NCBI GenBank assembly: GCA_935421135.1 | Contig: OW285196.1 | Coordinates: 10,427,501 to 10,491,500, forward strand | Reading direction: 5' to 3' | From: Bugulina stolonifera | Taxonomy: Eukaryota; Bryozoa; Gymnolaemata; Cheilostomatida; Bugulidae | Length of the DNA: 64,000 bases | Shown here: one piece after another, positions 1 through 14,400 of the stretch | Layout: every line of letters starts with the position of its first letter | Position numbering within the stretch: position 1 is the stretch's first letter | Made by a program: the position numbers and the translations under genes | Notes under the pieces: model-generated | Seen by the model: only the letters and a program-made list of their open reading frames with translations | What the model was told of the DNA's origin: nothing | The model's database searches: none

Positions 1-276
1 GATATTTTGTTGAGTTCATCTGGCATATCACTTTATCTAGTAATACAAGCTAGAGCTACCTGTTTTTATTCATCAATATTCATTTTTGTCTTTGATTAGT
101 TAAAACTTACAATAAAGCTTTCACTGGTATTGTATAGATAGATGGTACTTTAAGACCTAACTCTAAACATTTGTTCATATGAATTTCAATGTTATTTAAA
201 CTACTATCAATTTATAATTTCAATGAATGAATGATTAATTTCATTATTCAATGATATTTTTAGAAAAATCATCATC

Positions 277-3200
277 ATGCTGAAGGCGGTGCTGTGTTGG
301 GGTGAGTTATATTGTTCATTCTTATAAATGAATGTAAAATCTATTATAATTATTATATTATGTCTACACAATCCTATCTGAAATTAATGGCTGATGATGA
401 ATATTATTTCCAGTGGTTCTGGTGAAACTAGCAGGAGCAGGATATGGTAAGTTATTAAGAATAATATAATTATTATAGTATATATAGTATTATTTATTCC
501 TGTCTCTGTCTTCTGTATCTCTTCCTATGAGCCTTTAAATCTAATAATCTGCACTACATTGCACAATACATATACATATATGTACGCATGTACACATGTA
601 CACATGTACATATACACATGTATGTACATAATATGTACATATGTAGGTCATACTTACATCATCATACATTAGTACGCCTACATGTATATCCTAATATAGC
701 ACTTATACATGCTGTTACTATGTCTGTCTACTGTGCTATATTTTACTGTTTAGTAAGATGGAGCCTTAGATTTACATGTAAATTCCAGACGGAATTATTT
801 TCACTCTTGCGGAATTTAGTCCTTGGTTACTCACAGATTTCCTTATAATTCAAAACATTAGCTATAAAAGCGTGGTTAGACCCATAAAAATGCACAAGAA
901 TTTCGCATTTGACCACCACTTGTACTTGTACAAGCACAGAAACTATTTAATTCATTCATTCAACTATCACTGTGCCTTCGGCAGGAGGCTGTTCGGAATC
1001 CGAACCCATTATGTCGTGTCAGTGTCAGACAGACGACCACTGCAGCATGTACCCTGATACCAGATGTGTTAATGGAGCATGTGAGTGTGAATCAGGCTTT
1101 AAACTCTTTAACGAAGGACTTGAATGCAAACCAGGTAACTGAGTATATTGAGTTACATAACTTGACTATGTAGTACAGGTAGTAGCTTGCAAATTCTTGT
1201 TTTCATATTTAAAATTGCAGAATTCTGTTGTATATTTGAATTGCTCTAATCTACATGTAAAACACAAATTTAATGCATTCTAATGCAGAAAATATTATGT
1301 CTGCAGCAATAGTAAAAGGGTGTCTTACATGTACATTATTTGTAAATCATGTTTTTTATAATTTTATTAGAATGTAAAGGTGGCAGCATCGTCGACTGCA
1401 AGTGTAAAGTTCAACATGACTGTCCGTTTAGAAATGCCGATTGTAACTCAAGTGGTCGTTGCACTTGCTCAGAGGGCTTCAGCTTCTCCGCTAATGGAAA
1501 ACGCTGTGTGCCTGCACCCCGTAAGCATTTGTGTTATACTTTACAATCAACAATTAAATTGAAACCAATATTGATATTATCATTTACTAAATTGTATTTT
1601 TTTGGTATTAACAGAATATAGAAACTACTGTGGGCTGTAAAAACTGTTTATCTTTGATACTTTTTGTATTAATTGACTTTTAGTAAAGAAAAACAATTAA
1701 AATTTAACCTTTATTTAAAATATAAAGTTGTTGGTGATAGATCCACATGAAGTAAGTGAATCCCACATGTACATGTATTTGTATGAATAAGCTTCGATTT
1801 GAAAACTTTCTATAAATTTAGTGCAAATCTCCCGATTATATTTCGAGGAATAAAATATTTTATATTATTTTGTGAAATTCACAGAAATTTTTGTCAGATG
1901 CAGTTATTTGTGTAAAAATTATTAACATATCGTGATTACACACACCGTGACGATCATGATTGTGTTGTCTCGTACAGGATGTGTGTCCTCACAGAGGATG
2001 ATGAGCTGCGACTGCAAGAGAAACTCCGACTGTGGTGTCTACGCTAACGCTGAGTGCAGAGGAGGCCATTGTCAGTGCAAGGCAGGCTTTAAAATATTTG
2101 ACAATGGACACACCTGCAAAGCAGGTAACTATTTTATGCAAAAGCTACTTGCCTAAATGCTTTTATAAGCTATATGTTGCTTTTTGTAATCTTATCCTAC
2201 ATGTATATAAAGTTATTGCAAATAACCGGACTTGACCGTGCATATTATTTATATGTTGTCTACTTCCGCTTTTTTGTATACATTATTATCGTCATCATGT
2301 ACAAAGTATGTTCATATAAAATATGATCCTCAATTATATTAAGGTCCAACATTCTACAAGATTTATAGTTGAAAGTAAAGCTGGCAATTTTTCCATGTGC
2401 ATTAGATTTTAAATCACATTTTCAAACCTGAATTAATTCACATTTTAGAATGTGTTGCCGGAGAAACCAAGCTGAGTGACTGCCTATGTGCAAAGAGTGA
2501 CCACTGTCCAGATAAAAATGCAAAGTGTACGAATGATGCCTGCGTATGCAAGTCTGGGTTTGAGGCTTACAATAATGACCGTAGCTGCAGGAAACGTAAG
2601 TAGCCTAAAGCAGAGCAGAGTGCTCTACACATTTTGAGACCAAGAAAAGCTGAAATGCACTGAGCATATACGTGTACACGTGCAAAGGCATTACACTCTT
2701 CTATTTTATCAACTCTCTGATAAAGGTGCTATGGGAAGACACACTAACTCAGCAGAAAAACATAGTTTTATGGTGTCCTACATGTATATTGCTCTGAATG
2801 CCTGTACAACTTAGAATTATGTGGGACCACAGTCTATGACAATTATGATACCATGCAACCATGACTGAATGTTGTCTAGATGACTACACTAGCCTCTGCA
2901 CCACCAAATTAATAATGTTGGCAATGTGTGCATGCGTGTCTGGTCGCTCACAAAAATTTCACCCCTGCACTGTTAGTCAATGTTTACCATAGTTGAAGAT
3001 GTGTCTTATGGTAGGGAATACTGTCCGTGTATTTTAAAGGCACCAATTGTAATCTATTTATGATACATTGATCTCAACAGGATGTCGAGGTGGTGAAGTC
3101 AAAGACTGCCAATGTGAATCACATGAAGACTGTCAGTTTGAGCACTCAAAGTGTTCTGCGACAGACAAATGCATGTGTAAAGACGGCTTTATTTTTTCCA

Positions 3201-5910
3201 GCGATGGAAAACATTGCCAGGCTAAACCCAGTAAGTGACACGACTTGTCAAATAATTCAATATTGATACGGGTAGATTTACAATAAACAAGAGTTCAAGG
3301 GATGTCACTGGCCAAATATGAAGCGGACTCTTACAAAAAATATAAATCGATATAAAAAAAATATTCATTTAGTATGAAGGTTGAGAGACCATCGTTGCTT
3401 TTGTGTATTTCATGTCTGAACCTTCGTTTTCTCACATACATGTAATACTACTTTAGTGGATAATTATAATTCAAAAAGTTTTATACATGCATATTGACAT
3501 TTCATTGTGTCAATAATTCATATTCTAAGTTTTACTGACATTATATCGGGATATAGATTCATTTCTTAGAAAATCAACCTCAAAATAGAACAGCAGCCTC
3601 TCCGATAACGACCATGGAAGTTTCAATGTAGCATGACACTTGCCATTATGAGAGAGCAAATACGCTGACAAGAACATTATGGACATATGTGTGAAACCAT
3701 TACACCTTTAGTAGCTAGTGACATATGTAGACAGTGTCTGGCAGGTGTTATTAATAGTTTCACCGTCGCAAAGCAAAGGGCTTCATGGTTTATGACATCT
3801 CTAATGTGGCGTGTTGTACTGATAATTGGGGAATGGCGATTCGAAATAGAATGTACTACAATATACTTGTACATGTATAATTATGTACATGTACATGTAT
3901 AATATGGGTCTTGTAATAAATATATGGCAACAAAAAGTTCTTAGCATACATGTACAGTACAATACACACTGTACCTGCAGCAGCATCAAAATCCCACTCA
4001 AAATGAGCATAATAATCTACAGAAAAATTTCGAAGAGTTGGTGCTATAATTATTTTGGTATGATGAAACAGTTAGTTTGATGAATAAATTTTCAGACTTT
4101 GATTTTAAGCACTTGGTTTAAGATATAAACTCTATAATTAATTAATTTATTTATGATAGCCTATCTACATTGTATATTAATACAATGTTTATGTACATGT
4201 ACATAGGCCTACATGTACATAAAGGGAGGTTTCAACATAGCCTAGAGCTGATACTAGCATATAAAATAGTATCACATGGAATTAAATAGGAATGCTGACA
4301 AGCCACTACAAAACAAAACTTCAAAAATTAAGCTTGTTTATAGAACCCGTCACATACCAACATGTACATTTTATGTCAATATTTACTAACAGTATTAACG
4401 TATTTTTATCATTATTATTTATTTTTAATCGCTAAACTTCTGCACATACTTGTACAAATGTACATGTAATTGGTACTTTTTACAGTCATGTAAGTGATGC
4501 AATGGCTTATACAGAAAAAGCATCATTACTTACACGTAAGTTTTGAATAATACATTTATGTTCAACTCAGTTCTTCAGTTCACACATGTACATGTACATG
4601 TACATGTATGTATCTTATGAGAAATTTAACTTGATCTGCTTGTAGAATGCCATGTCGGAAAGACGAAAGTGAATGCCTGTCACTGTTCTAGTCATACTCA
4701 TTGTGAATTTCCCAACTCAGAGTGCAACAATGGCAAGTGCGAATGTAAACATGGGTATTTCTTGACCTTCTTGCACAGAAGGTGCAGACAAGGTAGGTTT
4801 AATGTTGTTTGCTACACTCGACTCCTTTAATTGCATTGAAGTTTGATTCAAGTGACAGTTGCATGGTAACACACACATGACTGTAGAAGATCATATGTAT
4901 GAACAGGTTACATATTTGACGTGTGAATAATAATATGACAACAAATAAAATTCCAATGTGTTCATTGGCTTGATGCTTTCAGTCCCAGAATGCAAAGCTG
5001 GAACAACCAAACTTGGTAAATGCAGATGTACTGACAACTCCCACTGTGCCATTGCAAACTCTGAATGCAAGCATACCCATTGTCACTGTAAATTGGGATA
5101 TGCTTTGTCTAGCAATGGGTTGGAGTGTAAAAAAGGTGAGCTGGTTTAACTAAATGTAATGTTATATTGTAATTATCAGCTATGGTGTGTACGAGGGTTA
5201 GAGTAAAGCTGTATCTCCAGCCCAGATAGCTCAATGACATATCTAACACTTTAACGTCAGTGGGCTTATTATATAGCTTACGATATGATGCGGTGCGATA
5301 CGATCTTCCTACAATGATAACACGGCCTAATATTGCAGAATTTAACTTTGCATCATTAATGGAGTCATTAATCTGGTTTGTTAGCTTTGTTATATGTAGA
5401 TTCCAGGTAGTCTAATGTCTGAGGCCCACAGGTACTCGGAGCTAGGTGTTAACCGCTGACCACATAGTGGCTCTGCTACACTAGTACCTACTACTACTAT
5501 ACACACTCTACTGAGGAATCAGGGTAGAAATCGATTAAGCTGCACATCTGAACCCATTTGTTCACCAAGCTAAGTCTGGTGCTGTATCATTAAATCACAT
5601 TGTAGTTGGTGGTCAGTACTATGGTGCAAGTAGCTGTGTGCCTAAGTAGGGCATTAAAAAACTATTCTCCTGCAGTGGAGCAGTTGAAAGAACCTAGCAT
5701 ATTATTACTTTGTGACTGTAGAAATCTTTAGGTTTCATTTCTCTTCTGTTGTTCACAGGTGACGTTGGTGATTACTGTGGAAGATTATCTCATCAGGCTT
5801 GTGACAAGATAGACAACTCTCACTGCAGTGACACCAAGAGGTGTGAATGCAGTGCTGGATTTAAATCTGATGGCAAGGGAGGGTGCAAGTCTTCAAGCTA
5901 CAGTGGATAG
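277..5910 (+). CDS. Secreted multi-module EGF/EB-like cysteine-rich protein, 10 exons
   Basis: Coding exons: 277-301, 414-446, 985-1134, 1371-1520, 1978-2124, 2449-2595, 3081-3230, 4646-4792, 4983-5135, 5759-5910 (stop TAG); 1254 nt, 417 residues. Exons 1-2 encode a hydrophobic signal peptide starting MLKAVLCWVVLVKLAGAG, so the product should enter the secretory pathway. Each of the eight remaining exons encodes one module of about 50 residues. A typical module has eight cysteines in the order C-x7-C-x-C-x5-C-x6-C-x5-C-x-C-x9-C, and most end in a C-x-C-x-x-GF/GY motif. This resembles EGF or EB modules. All introns are phase 1, the signature of exon duplication and shuffling. No transmembrane segment or catalytic domain is visible. 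The last module is shortened and ends in a Ser/Gly-rich tail. The role is unknown; an adhesion, matrix or secreted ligand-like function is inference. Exon boundaries rest on GT-AG sites and continuous frame. Confidence 0.8.
450..984. other. Intron 2 of the EGF/EB-like gene with GTACAT-rich repeats
   Basis: About 540 bases without coding signal apart from low-complexity reading frames. Positions 565-650 consist of repeated ACATGTACATAT-type palindromic hexamers, which occur throughout the window. Confidence 0.6.
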
Positions 5911-8406
5911 CTGTTGATCACAGGCTAAAGTGGATAGCAGTTGATCACAGGCTACAGTTTATGTGACACGATTTGACGTGAACATTGAACTTTCGTATAT
6001 TAGATAATACATTTCCTTCTTTCTGCTAACGAAAATTCATAAAATATGCTTACCCTTCAACCAACTTTAGCAAAATAATATTTATGTTCAGGTGGAAGGT
6101 TAGCTTAGCTAAATCATTTGTCTAGCTTCAAATATTTAGTTGCAATTGCATTGTAGATTATAGAGGCTGCATTATGGATTATTACAAAGTTGCCTATTGT
6201 AAGCCACACAAAAAATATATTATATTATTATAAAGAGCAAAAAAAAGATTCTTCTTAGAATTTGTCAGTAAGCTATCAAGTTTACGCAACATTTGCAATA
6301 CTTGAATTGAAAAATAATTTTCCCATAGAAAAGATTCACGGAAAGATGCAGGAGACATTACTAGTAATAGCATAGGAGTTGTCAACCCTCAACTCTTGAA
6401 TATAATAATTCAAGAGTGGAGGGCTGACAACTCCAAAAATAAAAATGTGTCTTGTATTACTAATAATAATAGTAACAGTAATACAAGACGCATTTTTATT
6501 TTTGATTTGTTTCCTAATATTCCAATGCTCATTTGAGTATCATCATCAGAGGATGCTCGGATGAGCGTTGAAATATTAGGAAATGAATCAAAAATAAAAA
6601 TGCGTCTTGTATTACTATTTTTAATTAAATTGCTAGCCCACACTAAAATTTTTGAATGTATTATTATATTTTGTGTATAAATTTAAATGAGAATATCAAC
6701 AAACTATGTATTGCAGATAAACAAAAGGACGATCTAAATTGTAGATCGGTAAAAATATTAAAATACACTGTTTTTGTCATTTTAATAACCACACGCTTAC
6801 TTTAATAGGACAACGTCATATTCAGATTAAAAGTGAATCTGTATCAGGAACTGCTGAACCCTGAAGCTAATCACATGACTAGTCACATAACTTAGGTTAC
6901 TGAAATACTATACCATCACCGTGCGGATATAGGATTACCTCCCCTTTTACTATTACTGTAGCATTCATCCAAGTTATTGGATCATGCTTCTAATTTTCCT
7001 TCCGGTTATTACTGTAGAGTTGAACAGTGAATCGGTACATAAAACGTCAGCTCGGGTTAAAAATACTCAAATTATTTGTGTAGTTAGAATAAATTCTACC
7101 TACAATATTGACATAGAGCTGTCTTTATACCACGGTTACTCAAATCGGTATATATCATAGGAAATTCTGCAGCAGTTTCTACTTAACGCAATGTCACTTG
7201 ATTTCTTGATATAAAAAATTAATAAGTAAGTAAATATCTAGAAGTAGCACTGCTGTGGTAACCAGACTTGTTTAGGCTCCAGTATATACTGTATAGTAAC
7301 ATCAAATTGACAATAAATTATTAATGAGAAAATGTTTAACTTACTACTGAGGCTGAAGTTGAAGTATTGATTATATCCTGACTGGTGAATACATGATGGT
7401 GACACATGTGCTGCAAGGTGCTGCAAGGTGCTAGTTAAAGCATGTTATTCTGTTAAAGAGCATTTCACAGTTGACCGAAATAATTTCTGGTAAGTTTAAT
7501 TGACCTAAATATGTAATGTATATGCGACCAAACTTATATGTAATAATTATCTATGGTATTGCTCTAGGTGTATAGTAAAGGCAGGTGTTACAAGGGTAAC
7601 GGTTTAGGTCAACTATTTTCCTCTGAACTAAGCTACTGGTTATATAAATGGAACATGTAATTCCTGATTTAAGTTAACCATTTTATGTAGAGTAAAAATC
7701 TATTATGCAAAACATGCATGACAGAGGAAATATTATATCAATACGTGTAGGAATACAGGCTTGTACAGCTTTAATTTCATACACACAAGAGAAATTAAAG
7801 CCTGCTGGGATGAAGACGTACTGCATCTGTTGCGATTTGGCTGGTTGTATATTCTATTGAAGACAATGCATGTGCATGTACATGCAGCTCTTACATTTTA
7901 TTGTGTATATAATAATTATATAGGCCTACAGTTTCATCATACAATAGAAACATCATAATTATTTACAGATATAAATCAATTGACTTATTGATAAGTGTCA
8001 CTCATATTGATAAATTAACACAAATTAAGTTCCATTCTCTTGTAGCAATTATGAGCTTGTTGTATTTGTTTTTGTTCATTGATAAAGGCATGTCAAAGTT
8101 TTATACCAAAATATTTTAATAATGATGCATGCCTAGCACTTGTGTTATAACCATGATTATTGACACGTAGTTATTTAGAGTAAATAATCAATACTGGAAG
8201 AAAAATGTACATAACTTACGCTGTATTATAGCTGTTAGTCGGTCTAATGCACAGTAAGGTATACTTCTTTTGGCTTGCATTACTTAGCCTGCGCGCAGTA
8301 TTATGCTGGGACGTACATATACAATATATCTACTCTTATACATTGATTGGGCAATGACTTGAGCACTGAAATTTTATAATTATATATTTTCAACAGGCTG
8401 CCAATC
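5911..8406. other. Intergenic spacer between EGF-like gene and channel gene 2
   Basis: AT-rich spacer separating two genes on the same strand. Apart from a cluster of foldback sequences at 6379-6617 I see no gene, RNA or mobile element here. An acceptor-like TTTTCAACAG lies at about 8388-8397, so a 5' untranslated exon of the following channel gene may be hidden upstream. Confidence 0.5.
6379..6617. repeat. Cluster of three consecutive foldbacks sharing a 27-bp stem
   Basis: 6379-6430 is an inverted repeat of about 22 bp per arm (TGTCAACCCTCAACTC and its imperfect complement) with a short AT loop. 6437-6508 is a second inverted repeat whose arms are AAAAATAAAAATGTGTCTTG and its complement. 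A third inverted pair (GATTTGTTTCCTAATATT / AATATTAGGAAATGAATC) follows, and the AAAAATAAAAATGCGTCTTG stem then occurs once more at about 6592-6617. The arrangement looks like nested MITE/foldback elements. No coding capacity. Confidence 0.65.
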
Positions 8407-11400
8407 ATGAATGGAGAAGAGACCAAAACAACTACTTTCTCTGAGGATTGGTATGACTTCTGTCAGGACTTTTCTATGAATGGAGTTAGATTTGTATTCA
8501 TGAGAAACATATCCATAGTTCGAAGGTAAGTCTAAGGACAGAGCATAATTGGGTAGGGCTATAATTATTATTACACTTGGACATTTCCCAAACAATAAAA
8601 CAATGTTAAATTCTCAATTTTCACAAATTTTTCTATAAAATAATTTCAACAAAGGAATTGTAGCAATAATTACCTCAAATACATGGTTCTATATTCATGC
8701 TTGTTTTGCATTTGTGACATACACAATGTAGGAAATAGCAACAAAGACGTTAATAGTACATTAAACATACATTATATGCATGTATTTACATTGTACATAG
8801 ACACCTTGGTTATAGTGATCACTATGACCAGCTGCAGCTGTACATAAATGGTTTGGCAATAATTCTTACACAAATATTAATATGTGATATTTTTCCTACT
8901 TGGAAGAGCCTTTGTTCTAGTCAAAAACCGATGTGGAGCTAAGTCCATGATTGCTCAGAAGTGAAGCTCTAGGAAAAGATATATTGCAAAAAAATGTAAA
9001 ATTTAAAACACATGTAAAATTTCAGTAGGATAAGAAAATTAGTAAATCTATCATTTCAACTAGTGCCAATCGTGTTCACCCACTATTGTTGTCTCGTCTG
9101 CTTGCAGACTCATATGGTTAGTCCTTCTTCTCTCGTGTCTGGTCTACTTCTCCTACGCTGCCTTTGGATTCCTCGATGACTTCATCAAGTACAAAGTGAA
9201 TACCAAAGTGAGAGTAGAGTCAGCGGATGAGCTTCGTGTATGTTTGTATACCTATACTTTTTGTTTGGTTATATTGTGCTCTGTCAGGTTTAGTTTAAAA
9301 AGTAGCATGAAACAGACTGCAATTAACACAGAAACATAGAATAAGGTGATTTCAAAGGAATCACCTATGAAATTACCTAAAAGCAATCTGACTAAATAGG
9401 CAATTGAAATTAAAATTGCGGAACTGAAATGTGTCAATAAAGAATAAATTGATTTTGCGCCACAGTAAATATCAGCACACACAGTATACACTTCTTCTTT
9501 GGATCTATTTGAATCTTGAATTATGCATAGAAACTTTGTGCTCACCAAGACACGATGGGCTAATTGCGAAACAACTAATTATCTGTATGAAGCACTTTAG
9601 CATTATTTGTGTTTAACATTGAAATTGATTTCTATTGGGAATATATTTTGTATGTACATGTATATAGTGTCCTTGAATCGTGTGGTGAAGGCCAAAGAAA
9701 AGTAATGAATACAGAATCAATATTGACTTGGCACTTTAAATTTGTACAACGAGCATTAATAGAACTAACAAAAAAATAGCTAATCATTAATACTGGCTGA
9801 GAGCTATCTCTGGTGAGGTACATCTAAAAAGAATTACTTAAAAGATAGGAGTTGAACTTCCAAGCCAACTATAAAAATGCATTTTGTTGTGCCCAAAATT
9901 AATTTAATTTTGCTAAGAGATAAGCATAAATGCTACTACTGATGAACAAACAGCTCAGTATGGGGCGTGGCCTAACATTTACAATACTAATATTTCTATT
10001 GGTTGAATAACACATAATCTGAAACAACTCTGGAGATACTTAGTGGGCAGTGCAAAGTGTCATTACATGTAGCTTTCTACTGAATTGTCCTGTTTGTTTG
10101 AGAACTTTAAAACTTCTAAATCGTCTGGTAAATAAAAATTACTTTGTAGAAATATAGAAGATTTACCAACACTATTTCTTTTGTAGTTTCCAACCATAAC
10201 AGTCTGTAACAGAAACCTGTGGACACTTGAGGCCATGAATTTTGCGGCTGCTGCGTTTGGAAGTGAGATAATCTTTGATATAATGAAAGACATGTACGAC
10301 ATGTCACGTCCATCTCCACCTCCTGTTGACAAGTTAGTAAATAATATTCCGTACACATCAGTGTTTACCGTAAATTAAATGAGGAAAGTCTCTTCTATTT
10401 ATATCTATGTAAATTGACATACATGTACATGCACACAAGTTGTATAGAAACTAAATTATGAGACATAGTTACGTCTTTCAAATGGTGTGAACTGCTAATA
10501 CACCTCAAAAATTTTGACAGAAGTGCACGTACACATAGTTAACACAATGAACTACCTAGGTAAATAAGTAATACGTTTATATTATTATACATGTACAGAA
10601 TATTATACTGTAGGTATAACTGGAGTCTGCCAACGTACAAGGCTATTACTTACCTAGATAAACCTAGTGACCTCGATAACTTCCTGATAGCCGCCGCCCA
10701 CCCTTTGAACTCTTCCCTTTCTGGATGTAGTGTTACTGGAGTTTCCTACGAATGCAAAGACCTCTTCGAGGTTGTAACAACTGATGGAGGTTAGGGATTG
10801 ACTTTGAATTAGACATCAGTGGCACTAGTCAGTTACATGTGCATTTTTTTCTATTGTGGTTCACCAGCACTTGCAGCAATCATGCAGTTCAAGTTCTATC
10901 AATGGCTACAGAGATTTAATCTGCAGAGAAATCTTTATTCTGTGAAATAAACTAACCCCTACAATCGAAGTTTATGTATTTTAGTTTAATTAATGATTTG
11001 CCTGCTCGTGATTGGTCAAGAGTAATTTTTTTTCCAGTGGAATAGATATGATATATTTCCTAATGTTCAAAAAAGGTTTTTGTAAAATTCGAGGCCTTTG
11101 GTGAACATTTCATTGGAGCTAAATTAAGTTTACTACTGGGGGCTTGTTGAGGTTGTTTTGTCTCGTTTACAAGTTATAAACCTAAGTTCATGATATTATC
11201 TACTGATATTTTAATGGCTTACCACAAAAAGCCACAATTTAAAGCCGTTACCCACAACCTATCTCATTCTCTTTGCAGCAAACTATTCAGTACCTTTCAT
11301 AACACACACGTAAAATGCATTTCGTTAGAGATCAGTTTAACCGAAAACCTTATACCAATGTTCTCTCTTTTGCTGATAAGCTATGTGACCGCATAACACA

Positions 11401-14400
11401 ATGCAATTTATGCAGACTAGAATAATATATTTTTACCTTTAGGTTACTGCTTCCAACTCAACTCAAATGCATCTTTAAGGGCCACAGCTGCAGGAAGGAC
11501 AGGTGGTATATACTTTCAACTCAATGCCTTAGTTGACCAGTACACTACTGGACCTTATTCCGCCTCTGAAGGATTTATGGTATGAAAGACTTATACATGT
11601 AGCTCATGTTAGGTTTTGATTCATAACCTCTGCGGTCAGAATCGGACATACAATTGTTGCAAGACTTAGCCTAACTAGTGAATATTTGATACTTTTATTC
11701 AATTAACATGCTAACTAGCAAGTTGTAGTATTCACAATAAAATGTGAGACCTTGAAGCGTAGAATATTAAAAATATATTTTATACAATTACTGTATAATC
11801 TGAATTTATAGCTTGCTAAGTTTAAACTCTGACAAAAAATATTGGCCTTCCCAATGTATAATTCAAGCATTAACTTTAATCTTGCTTAGACCTTGGTTGT
11901 TGATATTAGTTTTAAAAAAGTATGAGGTTGAGAAATGATGCACGCCTCACAGAGCTTGATAGTTTTTGCAAATTGTTATTGTGTAGGAGAAAAAAGGCTG
12001 TCAAAATGAATATTATTACAAGGTTAACACAATGCTTTGTAGATTTCCTTTCAAGATTCTCATGAAACTCCCCTTATAAAGGACTTGAGTGTTGGGCTAG
12101 AGCCTGGTATCCAAGCTGATATCATGTTACAAAAGACAACTGTAAGTGACCAGTTTACAACATAATACTACGTTACTCTGCTATTGGGCAGCTACGTTTA
12201 AAAAAATTGTTTGGCACCCGGGTTCTATCATTATTATTAGTACCCAGAGCTTAATAATATCAAAGTTGAATTACATTCAAATAACATGTTATTATAACTT
12301 GTAGCAGAATCTCAAAATTGAATAAAAGCAACTTTTGTATGATCGTTCACTCTGTCGCATATTTTCATAATTATTTTGTTGAATATTAATTTATTTTCCA
12401 AACAATTGCACAAACATTGGACATTGCACACTCTTGTAATTTACTTTATAACAGCAAGATTTTGATAGTTGATATCAGTTTCCAAACCTATGAACATGGG
12501 AAACAATGCATGCTTCGAAAACCTGGATGGTTTTTCAAATTAGTAGTATGTATATGAGAAACTAGGCAGTCAAAGTGGGCATCAAGTAGAACTTAGGCTG
12601 CCGTGAAAGACAATATACGTGTAACGTTAAACGTTTTCTCATAGATAAATTTTAGGCAATAAAAATTGAATTTATTAAATTGATTTGTAAGTCTACAGTT
12701 GCATTGATCAGAGTATCTGGTATTTCATTGACTACTCATCCTGTTGCTGTTCCTGTTGTGTAATAAAGTGGCCCAAAATCTTCGCTATTAATAGTAACAT
12801 GATGGTTAGCGCCCTCTAGCTGAGAAAATGTGCAGTTAACTGGCTGCAATCTGCCTGGAGTTATGTTGATGTAGTCACTTGAGTCGACTATAACATGATG
12901 TACATGTACATAATATTATGAGTATGGTTGAACATGATATTTAATAGACCAATAGGAAGCCACCACCTGCTGATGACAACAGATCTAACTGCTTTGACAC
13001 AGAAGAACTGAAGAATCCTCTACACCACTACAAGAACTATTCTTATTCCGCCTGCTTATCGGAATGCATCACAAACTACGTAATTAAGAATTGCGGCTGC
13101 AAAGATGCTTTTCAACCAGGTATTTCTATTCATCAGAAGCACAAGATTGCCAATCTTATATACACTATATAATATGCAAGATTGAATATGGGACTGTTTC
13201 TTTTTGGCCAGGATCTTTGTAGTATATTGTAAGAGACAAAGCATATTTGGGAGTTGTTTGAATGTTTGTTTGTTTGTTGTTTCATCAATAATAATAATAT
13301 GATATAGTATGCGATGAAAAAGGAAGGACTATCCAAATGAGTTAATGATGTGGCCCAGGCCACTGTAGCAGAGCTAATGAAAGGGAGAGCCCAAAAAAGT
13401 TAACTGACCATTTTCACGATGTCTTTATCTAGTGCATACTGAGAGACGAGGTTAAGTAGTTGGGAGTTGTAGTAACATTGCACCATATTACTTCCTGTGC
13501 ATACAACTTCTAATTTACATTCTAATTAGTGAAAAGTTATAAAATTTGATTAAGCTGAGTTTTTTCAAAATTGCTCAATCTGTAAGTCTGGACTCTTGGA
13601 AAACAGTTATTTTTATAGCAGATTATCATCAATTTACTGATTGTTTTAGCTATTAACGGAACTCAAACTTGCTTGTTCAAAGATATGCTCTTCTGCTCCA
13701 CTCCATCCATCAGTAAGTTATTCATATAATTAAAGTATTATACCGAAGCTGAGTTTGTCATTGGCCATCTTCTTGGAAGTAACTCTACATGGAGTTGCCA
13801 CTGCAAGCAGCATGTCAAACACATGCAGTCTATGTATGTTTGCTACTGCTTATAGCATATACTTGTAAAATAAGCTTTTGTAATAATAATTCAAACTTAC
13901 AAAACTTGTGTTGAAGCATTAACTACTTAGCCATGCAAGCATGCATACTTGTTTGTAGGAAAGTTTCCGTCAGACCCAGAAGGTTTACTTTCGTGTAAAT
14001 GTAAGGATGCTTGCAAGGTATCAGAATACACGCCTAAAATAACAACAACAAAGTTTCCAAGTACAAACTTTGCCAGAGAGTTTGGGTTTGACGAAGGTAA
14101 ATTGTAATTGTTATGCAATAGTTATTATCAGTCAACTGGTAATAAAAGTATAATATAATATTAGCTGGCCCTTGCGCTCTAATACATACATGGTCAAGCT
14201 GCATATGTAAGTAGTGAACTATAAGAAATTACTAAATTACTTTGCTTTTACACAGTAAGTATAGCATTATTTATATTATAGTAACAAATTATTTGCTGAA
14301 GACATTGGCAGTTGTCCTTTCTCATTGCACGAGACCATAACTCCACATGAAGGACTTCTATATGGCCTTTAGTAACTATTCCTTATGTATATTATGTTGC

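Noticed and set aside
588..848. Open frame rich in Tyr, His and Met
   Set aside because: Reading of ACATGTACAT repeats inside an intron of the EGF/EB-like gene.
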